The notes beneath the pieces were generated by a model. It saw nothing but the letters and a program-made list of their open reading frames with translations, did not search any database and had not been told where the DNA came from. From positions 1 through 64,000 of the forward strand of contig NZ_BMII01000010.1 in the NCBI RefSeq assembly GCF_014641855.1: 64,000 nucleotides of DNA, written 5' to 3'. A program made the translations under genes and the position numbers. Below are positions 27,499 through 36,600 of this stretch, in pieces. This stretch comes from Shewanella inventionis (GTDB lineage Bacteria; Pseudomonadota; Gammaproteobacteria; Enterobacterales; Shewanellaceae). How positions within the stretch are numbered: the stretch's first letter is position 1; each line of letters opens with the position of its first letter.

Positions 27499-28404
27499 AT
27501 GATAGAGCTTAGACACCTTCGCACCTTGATGGCGTTAAAAGAGAGTGGCAGTTTGGCTGGTGCGGCTAAAAAGCGGTTTGTAACCCAGTCGGCGCTTTCT
27601 CATCAAATTAAAGAGTTAGAGACTCGTATTAACTCGGCTATTTTTGTGCGTAAAAGTAAACCGTTAACTTTCACTCACGAAGGTGCGCGACTACTGAATT
27701 TAGCAGAAGAAATCTTACCTAAGGTGATAGCCACTGAGTCAGATCTTAAACGGGGTCTTGAAGGGGAAAGCCAACAGCTTAAATTGGGCATTGAGTGCCA
27801 TAGCTGTTTTCGTTGGTTAATGCCGGTGATTGAGCAGTTTAAGCAACATGCTCCTGCGGCGCAGATTGATATTTCAAGCCGTCATTTGTTTGATTCGCTT
27901 AATGCATTAGAAACGGGCGGATTAGACATAGTGTTGACCTCAGATCCTGTGCCTGGTCACAGTGTGGCATATCAACATTTGTTTGATTTTGAAGTTAAAT
28001 TAGTCACAGCAAGTGAGAGCCCATTAGCTAAAAAGGCTTATGTCACCCCAACTGATTTAGCAAAACAAACGTTAATTAGTTACCCTGTACCCTTAGCTCG
28101 ATTAGACATCTACAAGCACTTTTTAGAACCCGCAGGTGTTGAGCCTGGTGAGCAAAAACAGTGTGAGTTAACCTCAATGTTACTGCAACGAGTGGCCTGT
28201 AATGATGGCGTTGCAACACTACCGACTTGGTCAATTCGTGAAAGTCAGGGGTTAAGTTTAACGGCAGTAAAATTAGGTGCAGAAGGACTAAAGCGCCCGT
28301 TATTTGGCGCTTATCGCCGCGATGCCACCAATGCTAATTTGATCCAAAAGTGGCTTGAGCTTGTTGCAAGCGAAGGCTTAGCGTTACAGCGGATTAATCA
28401 ATAA
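27499..28404 (+). CDS. metR: LysR-type regulator of methionine genes, MetR
   Basis: MetR activates methionine synthesis genes, with homocysteine as co-inducer. The 301-residue protein has the LysR HTH in the first 60 residues (IELRHLRTLMALKESGSLAGAAKKRFVTQSALSHQIKELE) and a MetR-like start of the effector domain (LKLGIECHSCFRWLMPVIEQF). The IECHSC motif is shared with E. coli MetR. Downstream GLDIVLTSDPVP and ISYPVPLARLDIYKHFLEPAGVEP also fit. Met boxes lie upstream. No metE or other target is next to it. Its 3' end overlaps the convergent HDOD gene by 21 bases. Confidence 0.92.
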   Translation: MIELRHLRTLMALKESGSLAGAAKKRFVTQSALSHQIKELETRINSAIFVRKSKPLTFTHEGARLLNLAEEILPKVIATESDLKRGLEGESQQLKLGIECHSCFRWLMPVIEQFKQHAPAAQIDISSRHLFDSLNALETGGLDIVLTSDPVPGHSVAYQHLFDFEVKLVTASESPLAKKAYVTPTDLAKQTLISYPVPLARLDIYKHFLEPAGVEPGEQKQCELTSMLLQRVACNDGVATLPTWSIRESQGLSLTAVKLGAEGLKRPLFGAYRRDATNANLIQKWLELVASEGLALQRINQ

Positions 28405-29130
28405 ATTGCGTTTAGATAACACACGTCGAAGCACAAGTCCTGCTGAGTCAGGATTTTGTGTTTGACGTAAGTTATGCGCAACCATGAACTCTACTCGTAA
28501 ATCATCGTCTAGCCCTAGCGATTCAAACGCCTCTAAAGACAGTTTTTGTTGCTGCTGTTCAATTAACGATTTAAGCACTTTTAACGACACAGGTCTGGGC
28601 AACTCAGCGTTTAAATAGGCAAATGCTGTTAATGCAATAACCTGCCCAAACACACTAAAAAGCGCTAAGGTTTGCACTTCATCTGCGTCAACGTTTGTGC
28701 CTGCGCCTGCGTCGTTATCTTGGCGTAGTAATTCTATACAATCTTGGGCAATTGCTTCATTTAACGCCCAGTAACCTTGCACTAGCTTTTTGTAGGGTTC
28801 GGCTAGCTCATCTAGGCGCTCTTTTAAGTAAAACGAAAAAGCGTAACGGTAAATGTTCACCTGCCCTAGGCGGATTAAGGCATCTTTAACACTGCGGCTT
28901 TTGGTAGACACCACACCGGCTGCTTGAGCCGTATTGCTGCGCTGCAACAGGTGCGCTGCAAGGGCTGGGTCGGCTGAAACTGTATCAATTACAATACGAA
29001 TATCGGCTTCGTTAATTAGCGCCTTTTTTAATGGGATCAAAATACCACGACGACCAATGACTTGTTCTTCATTGCCAATAATAGCTTGAACTTGAGTCAG
29101 TACTTGTTGTTCAAGGTTTGTCATATGCAT
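28384..29130 (-). CDS. HDOD-domain protein
   Basis: The 248-residue cytosolic protein has an HDOD-type fold: IPLKKALINEADIRIVIDTVSADPALAAHLLQRSNTAQ is the domain entry, and SVKDALIRLGQVNIYRYAFSF the middle. HDOD proteins resemble HD phosphohydrolases but lack the metal site, and often take part in signalling around c-di-GMP. No second domain is present. The ATG at 29130 has AAGG six bases upstream. Its 3' end overlaps metR by 21 bases, so the two transcripts are antisense at their ends. Confidence 0.85.
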   Translation of the reverse strand: MHMTNLEQQVLTQVQAIIGNEEQVIGRRGILIPLKKALINEADIRIVIDTVSADPALAAHLLQRSNTAQAAGVVSTKSRSVKDALIRLGQVNIYRYAFSFYLKERLDELAEPYKKLVQGYWALNEAIAQDCIELLRQDNDAGAGTNVDADEVQTLALFSVFGQVIALTAFAYLNAELPRPVSLKVLKSLIEQQQQKLSLEAFESLGLDDDLRVEFMVAHNLRQTQNPDSAGLVLRRVLSKRNLLINPL

Positions 29131-29229
29131 CAGTTACCTTAGGTGAATGATTCATTAATTTAACGATATATCAAAATGAAAGCCAGTAATAGTTACTGGC
29201 TTTAATGTGCATACCGTTGGCTTTACCTT

Positions 29230-31206
29230 TTAAAAGCGGTAACCGGCAGTGATCCTAAATGAGCGACCCGTACCTGAGTAATAACCGTTGCCATATAAAG
29301 AGTAATAGCCTGTTCCAACATAGTCTTCATCGGCGACATTGTCTACACGCACGCTCGCGGTCCATGCATCACGATGATAAGTTAATGCTAGATTAGTCAG
29401 TACATAGCTGTCGAGTTTATCACCGGCATTACTATTATCACCTTCCATATAACGCTCACCTGTGTATACGGCTTCTACAAAGGTTTGCCAATTATCGGCA
29501 AAGTCGTAGCTAATAAACGCTTTGCCTGAGTGCTCAGCCACCCATGACAATGCTTTACCATCGTTTTCGCCTTGGGTAAATTCAGCGTCGATATAGTCAT
29601 ACGATGCCCCCATTAACCAATCTTTAGATAACTGCACTTCGTAACTGGTATTGACACCAAAACGGCGAGACTCGTCGGCGTTAATGTTAGCACCACCACC
29701 ATATGGGCCGTCGGTGAGGCTAGCGTCATAAACGATTTCGTCTTCTAATTCGAGTTGATATGCATTTATTTTTAACATTTGGGTGGCTGTGGTGTAATCC
29801 CAGCCGGCCTCGTATGAGCGACCTGTTTGTGGGTCTAATCCTTGCACATCTAATGGCGTGTATGCTTGCTCATCGACTTTAGCAAAACGGAAGTTATCAC
29901 TAGCGCGAACATAAAAACGATGCTCAGCACTTGGGCGATAATTAAGCCCAAGTTCAAGTGCGTGAGCGTCGTTGTCGAGCTCTATGCCATTGCTGTACAG
30001 CAGTTGATCCGTTAAATCATCGCTGACCTCAGAATAACGGCCACCAACAACATAAAATAAGCTCGATGTTAACGGCACACTGGCCTGTACATAGGCGCTT
30101 TGCATGGTTTGTTGGTTATTGCGTTGTAGATACAGGGTGTCAAAATCGGCTTCGCCGCGGCTCACATCAATCCCTGTTACTAGGGCAAGTTCGCCATTAG
30201 GTAGTTGATAGTGTGCGGTTGCTTTTGGTGAAAAACTCAATAAATCACGCTCAATGCGCCCTGCACTGCCATACAAAAAACTGTTTGTTGCGCTATCTGA
30301 GTAAGTTAAATCAGCACCAAGCGCCCATACATTGGTGAGCTGGTATTGGTAGCCACTGCGCAGCGCTGTGGTGATTTCATGCGCGTATTCGCCCGCAGAA
30401 AACGAGGCCACCTGGCGAGGGTTATCTTGATATTGTGCAAGGGTTAATGCACCTGGTGTTTGGCGATCATTATCATAATGGTTTACCTCAATGAAAAAGT
30501 CTTCAACGTCTGTTTGGTACTGAATACGGCCTAAAATTGAGCCGGTTTCATTTTCATTGTTGTCACGATAATTATCGCTTTTGTTATAGCTACCCGCTAA
30601 AAAGTAGCGCCAAGCCTCATTTATTGAACCAGAAACATCGCCTTTGGCTTCATAGGTATCAAAACTGCCGCCACTGACTTGCAAGCCGCCTGCGGTTTCG
30701 GTTGGCGCTTTGGTGATAATGTTAATCACTCCGCCTACGGCTTGATCGCCATATAATACCCCTGCACTACCAGATAAAATTTCAACGCGTTCAATTAAGT
30801 TAAGCGGAATAGACTCAACGCTTGGTGCTGAAATATCGATATTATTGAGTCGACGACCATCAACCAAAATTAAGGTGTTGTTGACCGCTTGTGAGGCCGA
30901 AAAACCGCGCATTGAAAAAACTGCACCAGAATTGTTATCAGAAACTTGTATCCCTGACTGGCCACGGAGTAAATCGGTTAAATTATTGGCGCCGCTCATT
31001 TCAATGTCGGCTGCATCAATAACGTTTACATTGGCAGCAATATTAAGCGGATTGGTTTGATTACGACCGATAACCACTATGGTTTCATCCATGGTTACGC
31101 CAGACGCGGAAGATTTTACTGATGTAGGTGCGGCATTAGCATTAACGCTAGTGGCACAAAAAATTGCACTTAATAATAGTGCGATTGTAGTTGGTTTAGT
31201 ACCCAT
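29230..31206 (-). CDS. btuB: TonB-dependent cobalamin receptor (BtuB-like)
   Basis: This outer-membrane receptor takes up vitamin B12 or related corrinoids. The 658-residue precursor has a signal peptide (TIALLLSAIFCATSVNANA), a TonB box region (DETIVVIGR), a plug (NNLTDLLRGQSGIQVSD, TLILVDGRRLNN, GSAGVLYGDQAVGGVINIITK) and a barrel ending in FRITAGYRF. The cobalamin riboswitch in its leader is the main evidence for B12 rather than iron. The size fits BtuB (614 in E. coli). No btuF, btuC or btuD is in the window. AAAGGTAA before the ATG sets the start. Confidence 0.88.
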   Translation of the reverse strand: MGTKPTTIALLLSAIFCATSVNANAAPTSVKSSASGVTMDETIVVIGRNQTNPLNIAANVNVIDAADIEMSGANNLTDLLRGQSGIQVSDNNSGAVFSMRGFSASQAVNNTLILVDGRRLNNIDISAPSVESIPLNLIERVEILSGSAGVLYGDQAVGGVINIITKAPTETAGGLQVSGGSFDTYEAKGDVSGSINEAWRYFLAGSYNKSDNYRDNNENETGSILGRIQYQTDVEDFFIEVNHYDNDRQTPGALTLAQYQDNPRQVASFSAGEYAHEITTALRSGYQYQLTNVWALGADLTYSDSATNSFLYGSAGRIERDLLSFSPKATAHYQLPNGELALVTGIDVSRGEADFDTLYLQRNNQQTMQSAYVQASVPLTSSLFYVVGGRYSEVSDDLTDQLLYSNGIELDNDAHALELGLNYRPSAEHRFYVRASDNFRFAKVDEQAYTPLDVQGLDPQTGRSYEAGWDYTTATQMLKINAYQLELEDEIVYDASLTDGPYGGGANINADESRRFGVNTSYEVQLSKDWLMGASYDYIDAEFTQGENDGKALSWVAEHSGKAFISYDFADNWQTFVEAVYTGERYMEGDNSNAGDKLDSYVLTNLALTYHRDAWTASVRVDNVADEDYVGTGYYSLYGNGYYSGTGRSFRITAGYRF

Positions 31207-31264
31207 TTACCTTTAACTCCTAAAAGGAAAAATGGGGCAGTAGCGCCGCAATATTGAGCACCAC

Positions 31265-31297
31265 TTTAGGGGGAACACTCTGTTTGAGCACCCTAAA
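31265..31297 (-). promoter_or_regulatory. candidate expression-platform hairpin of the cobalamin riboswitch
   Basis: TTTAGGG and CCCTAAA (arms on the minus strand) enclose a 19-base loop between the aptamer and the btuB ribosome site. There is no clear T-run after it, so control of translation or of a longer alternative fold is as likely as termination. This is an inference from position. Confidence 0.45.
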
Positions 31298-31324
31298 ACG
31301 GCATAACATCACATCTCGAGATCT

Positions 31325-31492
31325 GCCCACCGAAATCTTCGAAATCACCTTTATGGCCGGTCTCCGGACTGAGGTTGCGGTACTTAACTGTACACTCGAG
31401 CGAAGATGGATTTTCATCAAGGCTCTCACCAATCACCGTTGCGGGGGCAGTACCAGACTTTCACTGGTTTCCCGATTCTCCAATTGAGCTAA
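31325..31492 (-). ncRNA. cobalamin riboswitch
   Basis: Read on the minus strand, the leader shows the expected order of conserved blocks: GGGAAACCAGTGAAAGTCTGG, then ACTGCCCCCGCAACGGTGA, GATGAAAATCCATC-like pairing, and the B12 box CAGTCCGGAGACCGGCC (31355-31373). This matches the cobalamin aptamer consensus. It lies about 120 bases upstream of the BtuB-like gene, so binding of adenosylcobalamin should shut off receptor synthesis when B12 is plentiful. Confidence 0.93.
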
Positions 31493-31658
31493 TAACACTC
31501 ACCTTGGCACCGTAAAGATTGACTAAACGTTTAAATATAAAATAAAAATGGCTTCATGTAGCACAGCCGTAAACACCGGCAGGATTATAACGGAATAGTC
31601 GTTTAGCTGATAGGTTAAAAGCAGGAAAACAACGCGCGTATTATTCACGTTAACAGCG

Positions 31659-32324
31659 TTAATGCTCTGCCATAAAATCGCGATAATTGCTTTGGGTAAT
31701 AGGCACTGTTTCTTTGGTGAACACCGCGGTACGAATCGACTTATGCACCAGGTATATGTTTTCATTATCGCTGATGACCGTAAAGTAGCCCATTTCACCA
31801 CGCGGGCTGGTAATGTAAGAGGCCGATACCACTGCTGAAGCATTATGGATATTGGGCATACTGGTGCAGCCTAACAATCCGTGCACGGCTTCATAACCTT
31901 CTACTTTCATGCTACCTAATGGTTGGTAAATCACTTCGCCCTGGCAATGTTCTTTGTAGGTGTCGGCCATTGAATCTAAAAATTCTGCGGGTTCAATGTC
32001 TTCTGCAAGCCCATTAAATCCTTGCATGCACATTAGGTTAGACCAATCATTTAGGGTTTCGTTGATGGGGATAAATTCGGCCATGGTCATGTCGCCGCGT
32101 TTTTCGTCAAACGCCAACTTCCATGAAAGAGGAGGTAAAAAGCCGAAAGTTTTAGATACTGTGGTGAGGCGTTTTACATCGCTAGACATAACAAGCACGC
32201 CAGATGAGTCACTTTGAGGTTCCAAGGTAACCCATGCTGGTGAAGATGCGTACGCGGTGTGAGGCAATAGACTAGCTATTCCTGAGCACCCCGCGTAGCA
32301 GATAAATGCTGCGATTTTGTTCAT
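31659..32324 (-). CDS. exported protein of unknown function
   Basis: The 221-residue protein has a signal peptide (IAAFICYAGCSGIASLLPHTAYASS). The mature part has four Cys (CMQGF, HCQGEV, LLGCTS in order, plus none near the end), which may form disulfides, and no motif I recognise. It is predicted periplasmic. It lies upstream of the BtuB-like gene on the same strand, but the riboswitch gap of about 450 bases argues for separate transcription. AAGGA about 10 bases before the ATG is a modest start signal. Confidence 0.6.
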   Translation of the reverse strand: MNKIAAFICYAGCSGIASLLPHTAYASSPAWVTLEPQSDSSGVLVMSSDVKRLTTVSKTFGFLPPLSWKLAFDEKRGDMTMAEFIPINETLNDWSNLMCMQGFNGLAEDIEPAEFLDSMADTYKEHCQGEVIYQPLGSMKVEGYEAVHGLLGCTSMPNIHNASAVVSASYITSPRGEMGYFTVISDNENIYLVHKSIRTAVFTKETVPITQSNYRDFMAEH

Positions 32325-32475
32325 CCCAATAACATCCTTGCAAGGAATTAGTGTGTTTAAAAATCATTCTAATTAAGTATATCCTATCCTGAACATACCG
32401 TAATTAAAACATATCCATAACATTTAGCTATTTCTAGCCGAGCATATCTATAGCATTTACCTATTAAAGCAGCAT

Positions 32476-32781
32476 TTAGTTGAAGTCGTCTTCTTCGTCA
32501 ACGATTTCGTCTTCATCTACAGCAGATTCTGCAGCGATAGCAGCCGCTAAGCTTTTTGCCTTAAGGTGTTTTTCAGTTTTACGCTTGTTACGGTCAGCCT
32601 GCTTTGACAAAAAACCTTGTAAAGCCTGTTCGCCCCATGCAATGGCTTCTGCTTCTGTGGCAAAACCATCTTGGCTTTTAGACACTATGGTTTTTGTCGC
32701 TGTCATACGACGAGTGATTTCGGTTTTCCACGTGTTTTCAACTTGTGTTACACGTAAACCATACTTTTTGCTATCGCTCAT
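32476..32781 (-). CDS. DUF3622-like small protein
   Basis: The 101-residue protein has a conserved core KKYGLRVTQVENTWKTEITRRMTATKTIVSKSQDGFATEAEAIAWGEQ, which I recall as DUF3622 from Vibrio and Shewanella. The tail is acidic (DEDEIVDEEDDFN). No catalytic motif is visible. I start at 32781 (MSDSKKYG), where the family core begins, rather than at 32817; AGGA lies about 11 bases upstream. Role unknown. Confidence 0.65.
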   Translation of the reverse strand: MSDSKKYGLRVTQVENTWKTEITRRMTATKTIVSKSQDGFATEAEAIAWGEQALQGFLSKQADRNKRKTEKHLKAKSLAAAIAAESAVDEDEIVDEEDDFN

Positions 32782-32907
32782 AATCTTTTCAATCCTACTT
32801 TGGGTATCACGGGACAAAACCCATGAAATTTCAGCCGCGCAGTGTACTCGATACTCACGAGTTTGGGCAGCTATTTTGGTTATTTTTAACGCTTTTTTGT
32901 GATGGCG

Positions 32908-34824
32908 TTATTGCTGCTTCACTAACTGGTTAGAACCGACAATCATCATTTCACATTTGTAGCAGTCAAACACCAGTTTTAACTTATCTTTACCTACATC
33001 TAAAAACATTGGCTCTGCTTTAATGCCTTCAACTTCTTTAGGGCATAAATTAAAGCTGTAACGCAAACAGTGTTTAGTGACCATTAATGGCGCGTCATGC
33101 AGTACGGTGTTTTTTTCGTAGGTGTCTTCGATTTGAATAACACCATGTTGCTCGTAAAACGATTTGGCTTTTTCGTTGGCCACGTTAGATAAAAAGCTCA
33201 ATGCTTTTTGTGGAAAACGGGCCGTTTTATCATGCACCCAGCGCTCAGGACGTTGATAAGCGGCAACCCTTGCGGCCATTAATGCGCTTACTGCATCGCG
33301 GCGAAGTTCGTTTACCATTGAGGCCGGTAAAAACCACATTTGCTCGGTTTGTAAGTTAATTTTATTGAGTACAAAGTCACTGCTACCTAATTTGCCTAAT
33401 TGCTTTTTAAGGTTGTCAGCGGTTTTAGCTTGATCGTTTGCAGGCGCTTTATCGCAGGCGAGCGTTACGGTTGCGCTAATATTATGCACATCGGTAATGG
33501 TTAATCCTACGCCATCATCGGTATCAAAAAACTGCATATCAACGGCAATTTTACGGCTTGCTGAGTCTTTGTTTAGTGTGGCTTCAAATTTATGGTCGAA
33601 GTTACGAAACATCATTACACCGACTTTTAAATCTTTTGGCACCTCAGTTAAAAACAGAGTATTGCCGTCGGCACGATTAACACGCAAACCAGACAACTTG
33701 TCGTCTGACAAACGCTGAGTTTCGTAATGTTCAACGAAGTAACATAAGCCATCACCGTTGTTAAACTGAATGTCTTTGCCGCTCTCTTTGGTGTCAATTT
33801 TGATAAAGTCTTTACCGACCTGGCTAATACGACCGATTTTTTCGCCAATAAATTTAGGCGAGCTAAAATGCTCAATGGCTTCGGTGCGCTCGTTAACAAA
33901 GTAATCAGTTTTACCGCGGTTAAAGCTTTTATCTGGGTCGGGCGTAAAGTTAAACTCGCAGCGACCATGAGATATAGATTCTAAATCATTGCGTTTGGCA
34001 ATAATGGCATCTAATTGCTGACGATAATGCGCTGTGACGTTTTTAAGATAGGTAATGTCTTTTAAGCGCCCTTCAATTTTAAACGAGCTAATACCAGCAT
34101 TGATTAAGGCTTCTAGGTTATCGGTTTGGTTGTTGTCTTTAAGTGACAATAAATGCTGGTTTTCAGCTAATACATCACCGTCACGCGTGGTTAAATTACA
34201 CGGTAATCGACACATTTGTGAGCATTCGCCACGGTTAGCACTGCGGTTTGAGTACGCGTGGCTTAAATTACATAATCCACTGTAGCTTACACATAAAGCA
34301 CCATGAATAAAGAACTCTAGCTTCATTTTAGTGCTGGCGGCAATATCACGAATTTGCGGAATGTTCAGCTCGCGAGCCAACACCACCTGCGAAAACCCAA
34401 CCTGCTCTAAAAAGACGGTTTTTTCAGGGCTGCGGTTATCGGTTTGCGTACTGGCATGCAAAGCAATTGGCGGTAAATCTAGCTGTAAAACGCCCATGTC
34501 TTGAATGATCAAGGCATCAACGCCGGCTTCGTAGAGTTCCCATATGAGTTTTTGCGCTTTTTCTATCTCGTTGTCCATTAAAATGGTGTTTAATGCCACA
34601 AACACCTGGGCATGGTAACGATGTGCAAACTCAGCCAGGCGAGCAATATCTTCAACACTGTTACCAGCATTGTGACGTGCGCCAAACGCTGGGCCACCAA
34701 TATAAACTGCGTCAGCACCATGACGGATAGCTTCAATGCCGTAATCAGCATTTTTGGCTGGGGCTAGCAGTTCAAGTTGGCGCTTTACAGGTGCCTCTGG
34801 GGTAAACAATTCTACAGAAACCAT
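32908..34824 (-). CDS. rlhA: 23S rRNA 5-hydroxycytidine C2501 synthase, peptidase U32 family
   Basis: RlhA (formerly YdcP) hydroxylates C2501 of 23S rRNA. The gene encodes 638 residues from ATG 34824, near the 653 of E. coli. The U32 start QLELLAPAKNADYGIEAIRHGADAVYIGG is followed by LSLKDNNQTDNLEALINAGISSFKIEGRLKD and the Cys-rich block HGALCVSYSGLCNLSHAYSNRSANRGECSQMC, which should bind an Fe-S cluster. Additional Cys lie near the end (DCYKCEM). The longer frame to 34872 runs into a terminator-like hairpin, so I reject it. The length and C-terminal extension separate it from UbiU/V and TrhP, which are shorter. Confidence 0.88.
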   Translation of the reverse strand: MVSVELFTPEAPVKRQLELLAPAKNADYGIEAIRHGADAVYIGGPAFGARHNAGNSVEDIARLAEFAHRYHAQVFVALNTILMDNEIEKAQKLIWELYEAGVDALIIQDMGVLQLDLPPIALHASTQTDNRSPEKTVFLEQVGFSQVVLARELNIPQIRDIAASTKMKLEFFIHGALCVSYSGLCNLSHAYSNRSANRGECSQMCRLPCNLTTRDGDVLAENQHLLSLKDNNQTDNLEALINAGISSFKIEGRLKDITYLKNVTAHYRQQLDAIIAKRNDLESISHGRCEFNFTPDPDKSFNRGKTDYFVNERTEAIEHFSSPKFIGEKIGRISQVGKDFIKIDTKESGKDIQFNNGDGLCYFVEHYETQRLSDDKLSGLRVNRADGNTLFLTEVPKDLKVGVMMFRNFDHKFEATLNKDSASRKIAVDMQFFDTDDGVGLTITDVHNISATVTLACDKAPANDQAKTADNLKKQLGKLGSSDFVLNKINLQTEQMWFLPASMVNELRRDAVSALMAARVAAYQRPERWVHDKTARFPQKALSFLSNVANEKAKSFYEQHGVIQIEDTYEKNTVLHDAPLMVTKHCLRYSFNLCPKEVEGIKAEPMFLDVGKDKLKLVFDCYKCEMMIVGSNQLVKQQ

Positions 34825-34853
34825 AATGTTAACTAAATTTCGCTCAATTCTGA

Positions 34854-34911
34854 TAAAAAAGTGCGCCAACATACTGATATTGTCTCATTGACATTAGTAT
34901 GTTGACGCACT
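34854..34911 (-). promoter_or_regulatory. terminator-like hairpin in the rlhA leader (possible attenuator)
   Basis: The arms AGTGCGCCAACATACT (34860-34875) and AGTATGTTGACGCACT (34896-34911) pair at 15 of 16 positions around a 20-base loop. On the minus strand a run of six T follows directly. The rlhA ATG is only about 30 bases beyond. A possible promoter (TTAGAA, 17 bases, TGC-TAAAAT) lies just upstream of the hairpin on the same strand, so the hairpin would sit inside the rlhA 5' leader. It could also be the terminator of the phosphoribosyltransferase gene. Confidence 0.7.
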
Positions 34912-35000
34912 CGCATTGTTTTGTATTTTAGCAAACTTTAAACAAAGTTCTAAGTAAAATCGTGTTTATATAAGCCGCAGGCTTGAGATAACTATGGGGC

Positions 35001-35567
35001 TTATAAAAACAGGTCTTGAATGTTTTTAAAGTCAGATTTGCCTTCGGCGATTTCTTTAGGATCCAACCCCGATACCTCATGCGGAAACACTAACCAGTCT
35101 TCAGATGAATGAATAAAATAGTCAGGTTTTAAATCCACTTTGGTGTTTTTAGGTTTGTAATAGGGACAAGCTATGCGAATGTCGTTGGGTACGTTTAAGC
35201 GCATGAACTTTTTAAGCTTACCAATCAGTGCATCAATACTGCGGCCCGAGTCAAACACGTCATCAACAATGAGCAAGCCATCGCTGGCATTAGCATTTTC
35301 AATAATATAATGCAGGCCGTGCACTTTAATGTTTTTATCTTGCTTGTCGGTACCGATGCCGTAATAAGATGAGGTGCGCACCGCAATGTGGTCAGTTTCG
35401 ACTTTTTTAAAGTCGTAATACTCTTGCACAGCAATACCAATTGGAGCTCCGCCGCGCCAAATACCAACTATAAACTGAGGTCTAAAACCACTGTCATACA
35501 CTTGCGCAGCCAGTCTAAATGAATCTTCTAAAAGTTGTTGTGCGCTAATATAGTGTTTATCGGTCAT
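35001..35567 (-). CDS. purine phosphoribosyltransferase family protein
   Basis: The 188-residue type I PRTase has the PRPP loop LLIVDDVFDSGRSI (about residues 98-111) with the double Asp, and an entry block QFIVGIWRGGAPIGI. It lacks the marker sequences that would separate hypoxanthine, xanthine-guanine and other PRTases, so I give no symbol. It should salvage a purine base with PRPP in the cytosol. The start MTDKHYISAQQL has GGGGG-like sequence a few bases before it. Confidence 0.85.
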   Translation of the reverse strand: MTDKHYISAQQLLEDSFRLAAQVYDSGFRPQFIVGIWRGGAPIGIAVQEYYDFKKVETDHIAVRTSSYYGIGTDKQDKNIKVHGLHYIIENANASDGLLIVDDVFDSGRSIDALIGKLKKFMRLNVPNDIRIACPYYKPKNTKVDLKPDYFIHSSEDWLVFPHEVSGLDPKEIAEGKSDFKNIQDLFL

Positions 35568-35813
35568 TACTGAAGCCCCCTGTTAATTTGTTGTCGGGAA
35601 TTTTATACCAAATAAAAATATCTTGCCTGTAAGAATCAGAATTAATTGATCAAAGTCTTAAATGGCTGATTTAACGCAACAGTTTACAGCCTAAATATGA
35701 CCAACCTCCCCTGCTATAGTTGGTAAAATCTGCTTGTCATTCACGGGGGCTATGGCATAGTGTTTTTTAACCATTCGTTAACGATATCGCCAGTTTAGGA
35801 TGAATTAACCGTT

Positions 35814-36473
35814 ATGTTGCTCGACAAAAACTTACAAAATCATTCACAAACGACCTTGTCTGATGCGGCATCCGCTCGCGAACTCAATGCGCCAAAAAGC
35901 GACAATCCATTGATTTGGCCTGTATTAACCTTATTAAAATCCTCTAATCAAAGCTGGAAAGTGCACCATTTAGCCAGTGAGTTGCAAATTAAAGGCTTAA
36001 TGCATGACCTTGATCCATTACCAGAAAAGGATCTGTTTAAGCGTAACTTTTTATTAATGAATGCACTCTACGAATTACAAGATATGTTAATGCCAAGGCA
36101 ATGGTTGCAAGTAAAAGCCATGGATATACAAATTTTTAGAATTATTCCAGCTAACGCTGATATCGAACATGTTAGAGACGGCGCCTTGCGTGATTACTAC
36201 CTTGATTGGAGTAATTACGATGCCAGTGTCAATGTGGTGCGCGAGATGTTGGAGTCGTTCTGGTCAAGCTATCAGCAATACATTGGTGTTAATGTTAAAT
36301 TAATGAACAAGGGCCATGCGTTAAAAGTGTTTGAGCTTGATGAAACGGCCACCGACAGAGAGATCCGTAAACAGTGGCGTAAACTCGCCCTTAAATGGCA
36401 CCCAGATAGAGACGAAGGTGATGTGGAGCGATTTCGTCAGGTATGCGAAGCCTGGCAAACGCTGCGAGAATAA
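35814..36473 (+). CDS. DnaJ-related protein with C-terminal J domain
   Basis: The 219-residue protein has an N-terminal DNAJ-related domain (PLIWPVLTLLKSSNQSWKVHHLASELQ, then DLFKRNFLLMNALYELQD) and a J domain at the end (ALKVFELDETATDREIRKQWRKLALKWHPD). The HPD tripeptide that stimulates Hsp70 ATPase is intact. The reversed order, J domain last, is typical of this gammaproteobacterial family. The client is unknown. It precedes the DsbA-like gene by about 130 bases. Confidence 0.9.
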   Translation: MLLDKNLQNHSQTTLSDAASARELNAPKSDNPLIWPVLTLLKSSNQSWKVHHLASELQIKGLMHDLDPLPEKDLFKRNFLLMNALYELQDMLMPRQWLQVKAMDIQIFRIIPANADIEHVRDGALRDYYLDWSNYDASVNVVREMLESFWSSYQQYIGVNVKLMNKGHALKVFELDETATDREIRKQWRKLALKWHPDRDEGDVERFRQVCEAWQTLRE

Positions 36474-36600
36474 CCGTTATCACTGAAGTTTTTTTCGTAA
36501 ATCACAACTCGATCACACTAATTTTCCCGTTGCGGCCGAGCATTTATGACATCATTAGTTAACGCGTTTTCAAGTCAATTATCTCCGTTTTGAGGTTTTC

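Noticed and set aside
31254-31487. Open frame on the plus strand across the riboswitch
   Set aside because: It follows the conserved RNA blocks of the cobalamin aptamer, has no ribosome site and a meaningless product.
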